A stretch of DNA of 6,421 bases, from positions 1 through 6,421 of the forward strand of contig JAPLHX010000237.1 of assembly GCA_026389415.1 (NCBI GenBank), given 5' to 3'. This DNA is from Coprothermobacterota bacterium. GTDB taxonomy: Bacteria > Caldisericota > JANLFM01. Shown in pieces: positions 1 through 5,527 of this stretch. How positions within the stretch are numbered: the first letter of the stretch is position 1; each line of letters opens with the position of its first letter. Position numbers and translations under genes: made by a program. The notes beneath the pieces are model-generated. The model saw nothing but the letters and a program-made list of their open reading frames with translations, was not told the DNA's origin and searched no databases.

Positions 1-1078
1 GTTTGTCGGGATCCTCTGGGTGTTCGATCAAATCGGCGCGAAGGGTTTGAATGGTTCCAGCCAGCAGTGCCTGCCGCAAACGCTGAATTGCCTCGCGATG
101 CTGGGGTGCAGCCGGTTCACTTTCCTGCATCCGTTCATAGATTGTCAAGGCCTCTTCTGTGGCTCCTGTGGTTTCCAGAATAGGGGCCAAAGCCTTCCAA
201 GCCTCCATCCGATTCGGATCCTGTTCCACGATCTGACGATAGTGCCCGATCGCTTGCGGCCACTGCGCTTGTCCGCTATAAAGGCCTGCCAACTTCAGAC
301 GGGCCGAAAGATCGGAAGGTTCTTCCTGCAGCAATTGCTCATAGCGGGCCATGGCTGCTTCTTGCCGGCCGGTTTGTTCCAGGGCATTTGCCAGTTGGCG
401 CAGCGTGGCACTGTCTATTGCCAGTTGCAGTTTGCGTTCCAACAAAATGATCGCCTCGCCCCACTCTTGTCGATTTAGCCGAAGACCAGCCAGCAAATCC
501 AGGATCTCACCGCGGTCCGGCAGAACAGCCAAGGTTTGGGCGGCCGTTTCCAGGCTGGAAGAAAATGGAGGGCCTTCCTTTTCTGCGAAATCCTTCAGTG
601 CTTTCAGGGCTATTTCGGTTTGGCTTGTCTGCAAATAGAGGCGAATTTGGCTTTGATATGCGGGCCAGAAGGATGGGTTTCGCTGGATGATTTCTTCGAA
701 TACAGCCAATGCCTTTTCCGGCAACCCGTTCCATCGATAAAGAGCGCCCAGCAGATACTGGAGCTGAACCTGACCCGGTTGGAGAGTTGTCAGTTCTTCA
801 TATAGTTTGAGCGCCTTTTCGGGTTCCACTCCCAGCAGATACAATTCCGCCAACATCTGCTTGGGGGCGAAGAGCTCCGGCGCCACCCGCTGAATTTCTT
901 CCAGTATCGGCACCGCTTCCTGCCGTTTTCCTTCCCGCAACAACGCTTCTGCCCTGCGAATCAACAGTTTGGGGTCGCTTGGTCCCCGGTTTGCCTCCGT
1001 GGTCTGCACCGGTTGACCGCATAGCGGACAAAACCGGGTCGATGGTTTCAAAAGTGCATTACAGTTTGCGCAATTCAT
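1..1078 (-). CDS. Zinc-ribbon TPR-repeat protein (partial, C-terminus beyond the left edge)
   Basis: The frame is open from an ATG at 1078 to the window edge, giving 359 codons without a stop. The N-terminus has two CxxC knuckles (C3/C6 and C17/C20), a small zinc ribbon of the kind placed at the head of many bacterial proteins. After a short linker the rest is helical repeats of about 34 residues with TPR-type spacing of Ala, Leu, Tyr and Pro, for example around residues 36-70, 71-104, 105-137, 223-256, 257-290 and 291-323. There is no signal peptide or membrane segment, so a cytoplasmic scaffold is likely; the partner is unknown. The start is fixed by AGGAGG at 1085-1090, six bases upstream. 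It lies 81 bases downstream of the ThiF-like gene on the same strand with no terminator between, so cotranscription is likely. I do not recognise a specific named family. Confidence 0.85.
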   Translation of the reverse strand, partial: MNCANCNALLKPSTRFCPLCGQPVQTTEANRGPSDPKLLIRRAEALLREGKRQEAVPILEEIQRVAPELFAPKQMLAELYLLGVEPEKALKLYEELTTLQPGQVQLQYLLGALYRWNGLPEKALAVFEEIIQRNPSFWPAYQSQIRLYLQTSQTEIALKALKDFAEKEGPPFSSSLETAAQTLAVLPDRGEILDLLAGLRLNRQEWGEAIILLERKLQLAIDSATLRQLANALEQTGRQEAAMARYEQLLQEEPSDLSARLKLAGLYSGQAQWPQAIGHYRQIVEQDPNRMEAWKALAPILETTGATEEALTIYERMQESEPAAPQHREAIQRLRQALLAGTIQTLRADLIEHPEDPDK

Positions 1079-1084
1079 GGGAAA

Positions 1085-1090
1085 CCTCCT
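1085..1090 (-). promoter_or_regulatory. Shine-Dalgarno site of the zinc-ribbon TPR gene, next to a small hairpin
   Basis: On the minus strand this reads AGGAGG, six bases before the ATG at 1078, and it decides that start. Immediately upstream, at 1093-1105, is a five-base-pair inverted repeat (GCCCT/AGGGC, three-base loop). It has no following T-run, so it is not a terminator. It could modestly affect ribosome access or mRNA processing between the two genes. Confidence 0.7.
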
Positions 1091-1159
1091 CTGCCCTCCA
1101 AGGGCTTGCAACGGATTTGGATGGGACCGTCCGGTTTGCGGCAAGATGCGGCATGGCCG

Positions 1160-2026
1160 TTATGTCCCGATATACCTGGCCAAGAAACTGCGAGCGGTTA
1201 CAATCTCAGTGGTACCGCGAACTACCATTCGTCCATCGTAGAACAGTACGAGCTCCATCTCGCCGGTACGAAATCGGAGAAGGTACTCGTTGACGAACAC
1301 CTCCCCCGAAGGACGGAGTCGTTCAGCCAACTGCAGCAGAGATGGGGGCGCAACCGCCGGATTCCAAATCTGCACGGCGTTTTGACCACAAAGGCGAATC
1401 ACTTTGGCTACCGATTCTCCCCGCAAGAAAGCAAAATCACCTTCGCAGGCCGGGCATCGATCGATCATTCGCTGCAGCGGAGCCCGCGAGAAGATATTCT
1501 TCCAAAGGTCGAACATCACTAGGTCCCGGCTGATATCGGCTGAGCCTACCAGGATCTTGATCGCTTCCGCGCTCTGTATGGCTCCTACGATCAATGGTGC
1601 CGAGTTGATGATCCCTGCGGTGTCACAGGTTTGGATACTTTCCCGCGGCGGCAGCTCTGGCTGATAACAACGAAAACAAGGGGTTTGCCCGGGGATGAAA
1701 TTGGCGGTCATTCCCAGGGAAGCCACGGTACCGCCATAGATCCAGGGAATGCCTAGTTTCAAGGAGACGTCGTTAATTAAAAAACGGGTTTCGAAATTAT
1801 CGAGCCCATCCAGGATCAGATCCGCGCCCCGGACGAGATCTTCCGCGTTGCTGGGATCGAAGTCGGCGACGATGCCCTCGATCCGGACTTCGGAATTGAT
1901 GGCTCGCAAACGACGTTGCGCTGCGATGGCCTTGACCAGCACCACAAAGGATTCGCCGAGCTTTTCTTGCCCCTGTGCTCCGATTCCCCAGAAAAGAATT
2001 TGGCGGGAATAGCGAGATGTCTCCAT
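1160..2026 (-). CDS. ThiF/MoeB/HesA-family E1-like protein with an internal in-frame deletion of the ATP-binding core
   Basis: The family adenylates the C-terminus of sulfur carrier or ubiquitin-like proteins. The 288-residue product begins with the classic SRYSRQ motif (residues 4-9) and an EKL helix. It keeps the catalytic-Asp region LDGLDNFETR (72-81), GIPWIYGG (92-99), a CxxC pair at C117/C120, TCDTAG (133-138, with the cysteine that in ThiF can bind the carrier), and the second zinc pair C191/C194. A further domain of about 90 residues follows, as in a subgroup of Gram-positive homologues. After VVLV (residues 28-31) the sequence jumps straight to KAIAA. The expected GxGxxG loop, the following acidic strand and the NLQRQ segment, roughly 45-50 residues, are absent. 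ATP binding should therefore be lost. The frame is otherwise clean. ATG 2026 is preferred by homology over an in-frame TTG at 2062, which has no ribosome site. The protein may be a functionless allele, an assembly artefact or a repurposed protein. Confidence 0.85.
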   Translation of the reverse strand: METSRYSRQILFWGIGAQGQEKLGESFVVLVKAIAAQRRLRAINSEVRIEGIVADFDPSNAEDLVRGADLILDGLDNFETRFLINDVSLKLGIPWIYGGTVASLGMTANFIPGQTPCFRCYQPELPPRESIQTCDTAGIINSAPLIVGAIQSAEAIKILVGSADISRDLVMFDLWKNIFSRAPLQRMIDRCPACEGDFAFLRGESVAKVIRLCGQNAVQIWNPAVAPPSLLQLAERLRPSGEVFVNEYLLRFRTGEMELVLFYDGRMVVRGTTEIVTARSFLARYIGT

Positions 2027-2033
2027 AACTTTT

Positions 2034-2062
2034 ATCTTAGGAATAGCAGGCTTGTGCGTCAA
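2034..2062 (-). promoter_or_regulatory. Predicted sigma-A promoter of the ThiF-like gene (leaderless)
   Basis: On the minus strand TTGACG (2057-2062) and TAAGAT (2034-2039) are separated by 17 bases, matching the consensus at five and four of six positions. The -10 box ends seven bases before the ATG at 2026, so transcription would start at or next to the start codon. No Shine-Dalgarno sequence precedes that ATG, which agrees with a leaderless mRNA. This is motif-based inference. Confidence 0.45.
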
Positions 2063-2065
2063 TTG

Positions 2066-2084
2066 AAACTGCTGTGCGCAGTTT
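2066..2084. promoter_or_regulatory. Perfect dyad between divergent promoters (possible operator)
   Basis: Seven-base arms AAACTGC (2066-2072) and GCAGTTT (2078-2084) flank the five-base centre TGTGC. The dyad lies between the two candidate promoters: it starts three bases from the -35 of the ThiF-like gene, and its right arm overlaps the -35 of mnmA (2082-2087). A dimeric regulator bound here would touch both. No T-run follows on either strand, so it is not a terminator. Confidence 0.4.
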
Positions 2085-2110
2085 ACGGTGGCGGTACGCT
2101 GCGCTATAAA
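2082..2110 (+). promoter_or_regulatory. Predicted sigma-A promoter of mnmA
   Basis: TTTACG (2082-2087) and TATAAA (2105-2110) are spaced by 17 bases. Transcription would begin near 2117, giving a leader of only about 13 bases before the ATG at 2130. The -35 box is weak (four of six) and overlaps the right arm of the dyad. Confidence 0.4.
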
Positions 2111-2129
2111 TGGAACAGGTCCGATAGAA

Positions 2130-3203
2130 ATGGCCCAAAAAGCACTCGTCGCAATGAGCGGCGGAATCGATAGCGCATTCGCCTGCCTCTTGCTGCAAGA
2201 AGGCGGCTATCTGCCGGAGTGCGTTTTCCTGCATCTTTGCGATCACTCCCGATGTTGTACACCGGAGGGGGAAGGCCGCGCTCGTCGCTGGGCCGATCAA
2301 TGGGGAATTCCCTTCCACCGCCTGGAGGCACACCAGTCATTCCTGCGATTGGTGATCGAAGAGACCATCGATGCCTACCGCAAAGGGTATACTCCCAATC
2401 CCTGCACCCTTTGCAATCAATGGATCAAGTTCGGTTTCCTGTTGGATTATGCTAGACAGAAGGGGTTTCGCTACTTGGCTACCGGTCATTATGCCCGGAT
2501 TGCTAGGGATTCCTCTGGGATCCACCACCTTCTGGCAGCCATGGATCACAGCAAGGATCAGAGTTACATGCTTTATCGTCTACCCCAGGAAGCTCTGGGC
2601 AACGTGTTGTTTCCCCTGGGAGATTGGCAAAAGCAGGAGGTGATCCTCCGGATGCAATCGATTTCTCCCTTGTGGCAGGAAGTCCCGGAGAGTCAGGATC
2701 TTTGTTTTTTACCTTCAGGGATGACAATGGCTCGTTTCCTGGAGGAAGCCGGCTTATCTAATGACCCAGGACCCATCGTGGATCAAGCGGGAAAGTTTCT
2801 AGGTCAGCACCGCGGGCTATTGCACTATACTTTGGGTCAACGAAAACGGATCGGGCTTCCCGGAGGCCCCTTTTTTGTTTTGGAAATGCTCCCCAAGCAA
2901 AACACATTGGTCATTGGCCGCCGGGCCGAAGCAACGAGAAGCTGGCTGGTGGCAGAGGATGTCAGTTGGATCGCACCCCGCCTCCCCCCGCAAACTTTTT
3001 CCTGCCAGGCCAAGATTCGCTATCAGCAACCCCAGGTTCCGGTACAAGTTCGGTTGTTGGAGAAAAACCGAATCCATGTTGAATTTTTTTCGCCCCAATT
3101 TGCCGTGACACCCGGTCAAGACCTGGTTTTGTACCAGGAGCAGGAAGTAAAAGGCGGTGGGGTGATCGCTACATTGGGACCATTGGACGAACCCGATCAA
3201 TAA
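2130..3203 (+). CDS. mnmA: tRNA 2-thiouridylase MnmA
   Basis: MnmA adenylates U34 of tRNA-Lys, -Glu and -Gln (UUG) and replaces O2 with sulfur from a desulfurase-derived persulfide. The 357-residue protein has the PP-loop SGGIDS (10-15), a CC pair (42-43), NPCTLCNQWIKF (90-101, C95 aligning with the E. coli catalytic Cys102), ATGHYARI (117-124), DQSYMLYRL (143-151) and ESQDLCFL (187-194, C192 aligning with E. coli Cys199). HYTLGQRK (232-239) opens the central domain and a beta-barrel C-terminal domain follows, ending near KGGGVIA. Length is normal. ATG 2130 matches homologues; an upstream in-frame GTG at 2088 has no ribosome site. The Shine-Dalgarno sequence is weak. Residues about 28-75 are less typical than the rest, so a paralogue is possible. 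It is not beside a cysteine desulfurase gene here. Confidence 0.93.
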   Translation: MAQKALVAMSGGIDSAFACLLLQEGGYLPECVFLHLCDHSRCCTPEGEGRARRWADQWGIPFHRLEAHQSFLRLVIEETIDAYRKGYTPNPCTLCNQWIKFGFLLDYARQKGFRYLATGHYARIARDSSGIHHLLAAMDHSKDQSYMLYRLPQEALGNVLFPLGDWQKQEVILRMQSISPLWQEVPESQDLCFLPSGMTMARFLEEAGLSNDPGPIVDQAGKFLGQHRGLLHYTLGQRKRIGLPGGPFFVLEMLPKQNTLVIGRRAEATRSWLVAEDVSWIAPRLPPQTFSCQAKIRYQQPQVPVQVRLLEKNRIHVEFFSPQFAVTPGQDLVLYQEQEVKGGGVIATLGPLDEPDQ

Positions 3204-3205
3204 AT

Positions 3206-3538
3206 TTATAGAATGCGCGTCCCGTTGGGACTGGGTCTTTCGGGTTGCAGAAGGATCACCTTTCCATCCTCGAGTACCGCGCCTAAAACCAATACCTCGG
3301 AGAGGAACCCGGCAATGTTTTTTGGCCCAAAATTGACCACCGCGATCACTTGGTGCCCGACCAGGTCTTCTACCTGATAAAAGTCCCGCAACTGCGCGGA
3401 GGACTGTTTGATGCCGGTCTCACCAAAATCGATGGTGAGACGGTATGCAGGATTGCGCGCTCGATGAAAGGCTTCTGCTGCCAAGATCGTACCGATCCGG
3501 ATCTCCACTCGGAGAAAATCCTGATATTGAATGTTCAC
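3206..3538 (-). CDS. csaA: CsaA, small protein with tRNA-binding-type OB fold
   Basis: The 110-residue product has the same length as B. subtilis CsaA and resembles it along its whole length. It has VEIRIGTI (11-18), the IDFGETGIKQSSAQL stretch (36-50), GHQVIAVVNF (61-70), IAGFLSEVLVLG (75-86) and the closing LLQPERPSPNGT (96-107). The fold is the dimeric OB domain shared with EMAP-II/Trbp111 and the C-terminus of bacterial MetRS and PheRS beta. CsaA has been described as a secretion-related chaperone and as a possible tRNA binder; its true role is uncertain. The start is GTG 3538, supported by AGGAA at 3546-3550; the frame stays open far upstream but that extension has no family similarity. 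It converges on mnmA and is divergent from yhaM. Confidence 0.93.
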   Translation of the reverse strand: MNIQYQDFLRVEIRIGTILAAEAFHRARNPAYRLTIDFGETGIKQSSAQLRDFYQVEDLVGHQVIAVVNFGPKNIAGFLSEVLVLGAVLEDGKVILLQPERPSPNGTRIL

Positions 3539-3545
3539 AATGCTG

Positions 3546-3581
3546 TTCCTGTCTCCATACCGATTGAATTCCACTATAGCA
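3546..3581 (-). promoter_or_regulatory. csaA promoter (extended -10) and ribosome-binding site
   Basis: On the minus strand TGCTATAGT (3573-3581) is an extended -10 element (TGn plus TATAGT, five of six). The position for a -35 box carries no good match, which extended -10 promoters tolerate. The start site would fall near 3566. AGGAA at 3546-3550 lies eight bases before the GTG at 3538 and decides the start codon. Confidence 0.4.
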
Positions 3582-3625
3582 AATCGAGCAGCCTTCCGGG
3601 TCTGCGCGATCGCTGTAATATAGGG

Positions 3626-3654
3626 TTGATGTGAACGATTCAGACAGGTAGATT
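3626..3654 (+). promoter_or_regulatory. Candidate yhaM promoter
   Basis: TTGATG (3626-3631) and TAGATT (3649-3654), each four of six to consensus, are 17 bases apart. Transcription from about 3661 would give a 30-base leader containing two GGAG ribosome sites, at 3677-3680 and 3682-3685. This is a moderate motif match only. Confidence 0.33.
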
Positions 3655-3690
3655 GATGGTAGTTCCACATTCTCTTGGAGTGGAGATGCG

Positions 3691-4674
3691 ATGCGAAAAA
3701 TCTTGGTAAGTGGATTGGTGGACGGCCAGATGGTGGACTGCTCCTTTGCGATCTACGAACGAAGGATCCTCCAGACAAAAGAAAAGAAGGACTATTTGAG
3801 CCTGGAATTGGCGGATCGAAGCGGTACAATCCCGGCCCGGATGTGGGATAACTTGAAAGCAGTCCTTCCCTTTGCGCAGGTGGGAACCGTCGTCCGAGTA
3901 ATTGGAGTTACGCAGAACTACAATGGGATTCTCCAGATTAAAGTATCGGACTTGCAACCTTTGAACTCTGCCGAATACTGTCAGGATGACTTTTTACCAC
4001 CTCGTCGGCACTCGCAAGACAGCCAAGTCCAATTGCTGCATAGAAACATTGGCTCTGTGGCAAACCCGTGGTTGTTAACTCTCTTGAACTCGTTTTTTTT
4101 AGACCAGGAGTTTCTTCATCGTTTTGCCGATGCGCCGGCAGCCAAGATCTACCACCACGCCTATTTGGGTGGTTTACTGGACCATACGCTGGCGGTGGTC
4201 GCGATCTTGGAACGGGTGATAGAGATACACCCGGAACTGGACCGGGCTCTTCTGATTACGGCGGGGTTACTGCATGATGCCGGCAAAGTCGAAACCTATG
4301 TTCAGCAGGGGTTCGTGTTCGATTTTACGGATTGTGGCCGTTTATTGGATCATGTTGTCCTGCTCGATCGAAAGGTACAAGTAAAAATCTTGCAGATTTC
4401 CGGTTTCCCTCCTGACCTCGCCGTCCGGTTGAGCCATGCCTTGTTGAGCCACCACGGTGAACGGGAAAACGGCTCGCCCGTACTGCCAATGACGGCAGAA
4501 GCTGTTGCTTTGTACCATGCGGATAACTTGGATGCCCAAGTGCAGCAATGCACAGAGTTGCTGGAGGGAACCCCATCGGGAGAACGCTGGACGAAATTTC
4601 GGCACAATCTGGGGAAGGCCCTTTTTGTGGGGGAACGGGCAGCAACCGATCCAGAACCATCTTCCATCGATTGA
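3691..4674 (+). CDS. yhaM: 3'-5' exoribonuclease YhaM (OB-fold plus HD domain)
   Basis: YhaM trims single-stranded 3' ends of RNA, and DNA in vitro, using divalent metal. The 327-residue protein has an N-terminal OB-fold (about 1-90, with YLSLELADRSGTIPARMWD at 35-53 and GTVVRVIG at 65-72). A linker and an HD phosphohydrolase domain follow: HHAYLGGLLDH (155-165), LLHDAGK (193-199), LLDH (218-221), LLSHHGERENG (251-261) and HADNLDA (276-282). These supply the expected His/Asp metal ligands. Size and domain order match B. subtilis YhaM (314 residues), with a slightly longer acidic tail at the C-terminus. ATG 3691 follows GGAGTGGAG; an ATG at 3686 is out of frame. It is divergent from csaA and converges on the tRNA gene. 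Confidence 0.95.
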   Translation: MRKILVSGLVDGQMVDCSFAIYERRILQTKEKKDYLSLELADRSGTIPARMWDNLKAVLPFAQVGTVVRVIGVTQNYNGILQIKVSDLQPLNSAEYCQDDFLPPRRHSQDSQVQLLHRNIGSVANPWLLTLLNSFFLDQEFLHRFADAPAAKIYHHAYLGGLLDHTLAVVAILERVIEIHPELDRALLITAGLLHDAGKVETYVQQGFVFDFTDCGRLLDHVVLLDRKVQVKILQISGFPPDLAVRLSHALLSHHGERENGSPVLPMTAEAVALYHADNLDAQVQQCTELLEGTPSGERWTKFRHNLGKALFVGERAATDPEPSSID

Positions 4675-4676
4675 TT

Positions 4677-4707
4677 CCCCTAATATCTTTTTCGGAAAAA
4701 AACGGGG
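4677..4707. terminator. Weak terminator-like dyad between yhaM and tRNA-Gln
   Basis: Between the converging yhaM and tRNA-Gln lies an interrupted inverted repeat: CCCC (4677-4680) with GGGG (4704-4707), and inside it TTTTT (4688-4692) with AAAAA (4696-4700). On the tRNA strand a run of seven T (4696-4702) follows twelve bases after the tRNA 3' end. No classical GC-rich stem precedes that run, so termination here is a guess from position and composition. Confidence 0.25.
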
Positions 4708-4714
4708 TTGCCAT

Positions 4715-4788
4715 TGGCTGGGGAGGATGGATTCGAACCACCGTACGCAGATCCAGAGTCTGCAGTCCTGCCGCTAGACGACTCCCCA
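4715..4788 (-). tRNA. tRNA-Gln (anticodon CUG)
   Basis: The minus strand folds into a complete 74-base cloverleaf with encoded CCA. The acceptor TGGGGAG (4782-4788) pairs with CTCCCCA (4719-4725), with discriminator G73 at 4718 and CCA at 4715-4717. The D-arm has a GTCT/GGAC stem, the anticodon stem is GCAGA/TCTGC and the loop is CTCTGGA (4752-4758), giving anticodon CTG (4754-4756). The variable loop has four bases. The T-arm GGTGG/CCATC carries the loop TTCGAAT. The U1-A72 pair and G73 are known glutamine identity elements. Anticodon CUG reads CAG; C34 cannot receive the 2-thio modification made by MnmA. In this lineage the tRNA is probably charged with Glu first and amidated by GatCAB; that is inference. 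Confidence 0.96.
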
Positions 4789-4798
4789 GACGAGGGAT

Positions 4799-4827
4799 AT
4801 TCTGTCGAGTCGTTTCAATTTCGTCAA
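4799..4827 (-). promoter_or_regulatory. Predicted promoter of tRNA-Gln
   Basis: On the minus strand TTGACG (4822-4827) and CAGAAT (4799-4804) are separated by exactly 17 bases. Transcription would start near 4792, only a few bases before the mature tRNA 5' end at 4788, leaving a very short 5' leader for RNase P. The tRNA therefore looks monocistronic. Confidence 0.5.
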
Positions 4828-4849
4828 GCGGATCAGGCCTTGACACGTC

Positions 4850-4893
4850 TTGCAGGAGCCGTGTTTGCGCTCTACAATGATCGAAAAAAGGAG
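4850..4893 (+). promoter_or_regulatory. Candidate promoter and Shine-Dalgarno site of the HD-domain gene
   Basis: TACAAT (4873-4878, five of six) is preceded 17 bases upstream by the weak -35 TTGCAG (4850-4855). Downstream, AAGGAG (4888-4893) lies eight bases before TTG 4902, a normal distance. It overlaps an in-frame GTG at 4893, so the GTG cannot be the start served by it. The promoter part is weak; the ribosome site is strong. Confidence 0.4.
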
Positions 4894-4901
4894 TGAACTG
4901 C

Positions 4902-5447
4902 TTGAATAGAGACCAAGCGATTTGCCTCATCCGTGAACATGTTTCCAATGAGAACCTGCTGAAACATATGTTTGCCACAGAGGCAGTAATGAGAGCGGTC
5001 GCCCGCGATAAAGACCAAGACGAAGAACTATGGGGGCTGGCCGGCCTGCTGCATGATTTGGACGCTGAACAAACCACCGCGGAATCGCACGGCCTAAAAA
5101 GCGCCGAGATCCTTGCCGAACAAGGCTTGTCCGCAGAAATTGTCCATGCCGTGCGGGCTCATAATGGAGAAAACAATGGGGAAGCCGCGCGGACGCTTCT
5201 TGCCCAAGCGCTACTGCCTGTCGATCAAGTCACAGGTCTGATCACGGCTGCTGCTCTTATTCGTCCCGATAAGCTAATGACGCTTACGGCCGATTCAGTT
5301 TTGAAACGTTTCAAAGAGAAGCGATTCGCCGCAGGCGTGATTCGGGAGCAAATTTCCCGTTGCCAGGATATCAACTACGATCTCCCTTCCTTCATTAGCC
5401 TGGCTTTGCAGGCCATGAAGGACGTCCATGAAGAGCTGGGGCTGTAA
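4902..5447 (+). CDS. HD-domain (HDIG-type) putative phosphohydrolase
   Basis: This 181-residue protein belongs to the small HDIG-type HD proteins common in Bacillota and clostridia. Visible metal-site residues are H22 (NLLKHMFATE, 18-27), the HD doublet H51-D52 in LAGLLHDLDAE (47-57), H63 (ESHGLKSAEIL), H87 (VRAHNGE, 84-90) and D108 (PVDQVTGLI). The C-terminal part has the characteristic LIRPDK (119-124) and LKRFKEKRFAAG (134-145). The family has no firmly assigned substrate; nucleotide or phosphate-ester hydrolysis is the general expectation. There is no signal peptide. The start is TTG 4902, chosen from the Shine-Dalgarno spacing; GTG 4893 would add three residues. It is followed 80 bases later by the PhzF-family gene on the same strand, a possible operon. 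It is the second HD protein in the window and not closely similar to YhaM. Confidence 0.9.
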   Translation: MNRDQAICLIREHVSNENLLKHMFATEAVMRAVARDKDQDEELWGLAGLLHDLDAEQTTAESHGLKSAEILAEQGLSAEIVHAVRAHNGENNGEAARTLLAQALLPVDQVTGLITAAALIRPDKLMTLTADSVLKRFKEKRFAAGVIREQISRCQDINYDLPSFISLALQAMKDVHEELGL

Positions 5448-5515
5448 GGCCCTGGTCCCAACCAGCATACAGAAGGCGAGGTGAGGCCCGAATCGGTTTG
5501 CAAATCCGGTAGGTG

Positions 5516-5523
5516 AAGGAGGT
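5516..5523 (+). promoter_or_regulatory. Strong Shine-Dalgarno site of the PhzF-family gene
   Basis: AAGGAGGT at 5516-5523 is a full match to the anti-Shine-Dalgarno core. It lies four bases before TTG 5528 and fixes this non-ATG start. The rest of the 80-base gap (5448-5515) shows no convincing promoter or terminator: GCTGG/CCAGC arms at 5435-5439 and 5462-5466 form a loose dyad without a T-run. Confidence 0.7.
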
Positions 5524-5527
5524 CAGA

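Noticed and set aside
1059..1154. A 31-codon minus-strand frame between the ThiF-like and TPR genes, considered as a small sulfur-carrier protein
   Set aside because: It is too short for ThiS/MoaD, lacks a terminal GG, and its end overlaps the start of the TPR gene in another frame.
3607..3614. GCGATCGC, the HIP1 palindrome of cyanobacteria
   Set aside because: It is a single occurrence in the window, and the gene content points to Bacillota.
3539..3829. N-terminal extension of csaA in the same open frame
   Set aside because: It would overlap the start of yhaM antisense, has low-complexity shadow composition and no family similarity; GTG 3538 has its own ribosome site and gives the usual 110 residues.
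4840..4845. Perfect TTGACA -35 box on the plus strand before the HD gene
   Set aside because: There is no -10 at 16-18 bases; the nearest good one, TACAAT at 4873, is 27 bases away.
4708..4896. Plus-strand reading frames across the tRNA (containing WIRTT or MDSNHRTQ-type peptides)
   Set aside because: These are the well-known spurious translations of the antisense strand of a tRNA gene; the cloverleaf explains the sequence.
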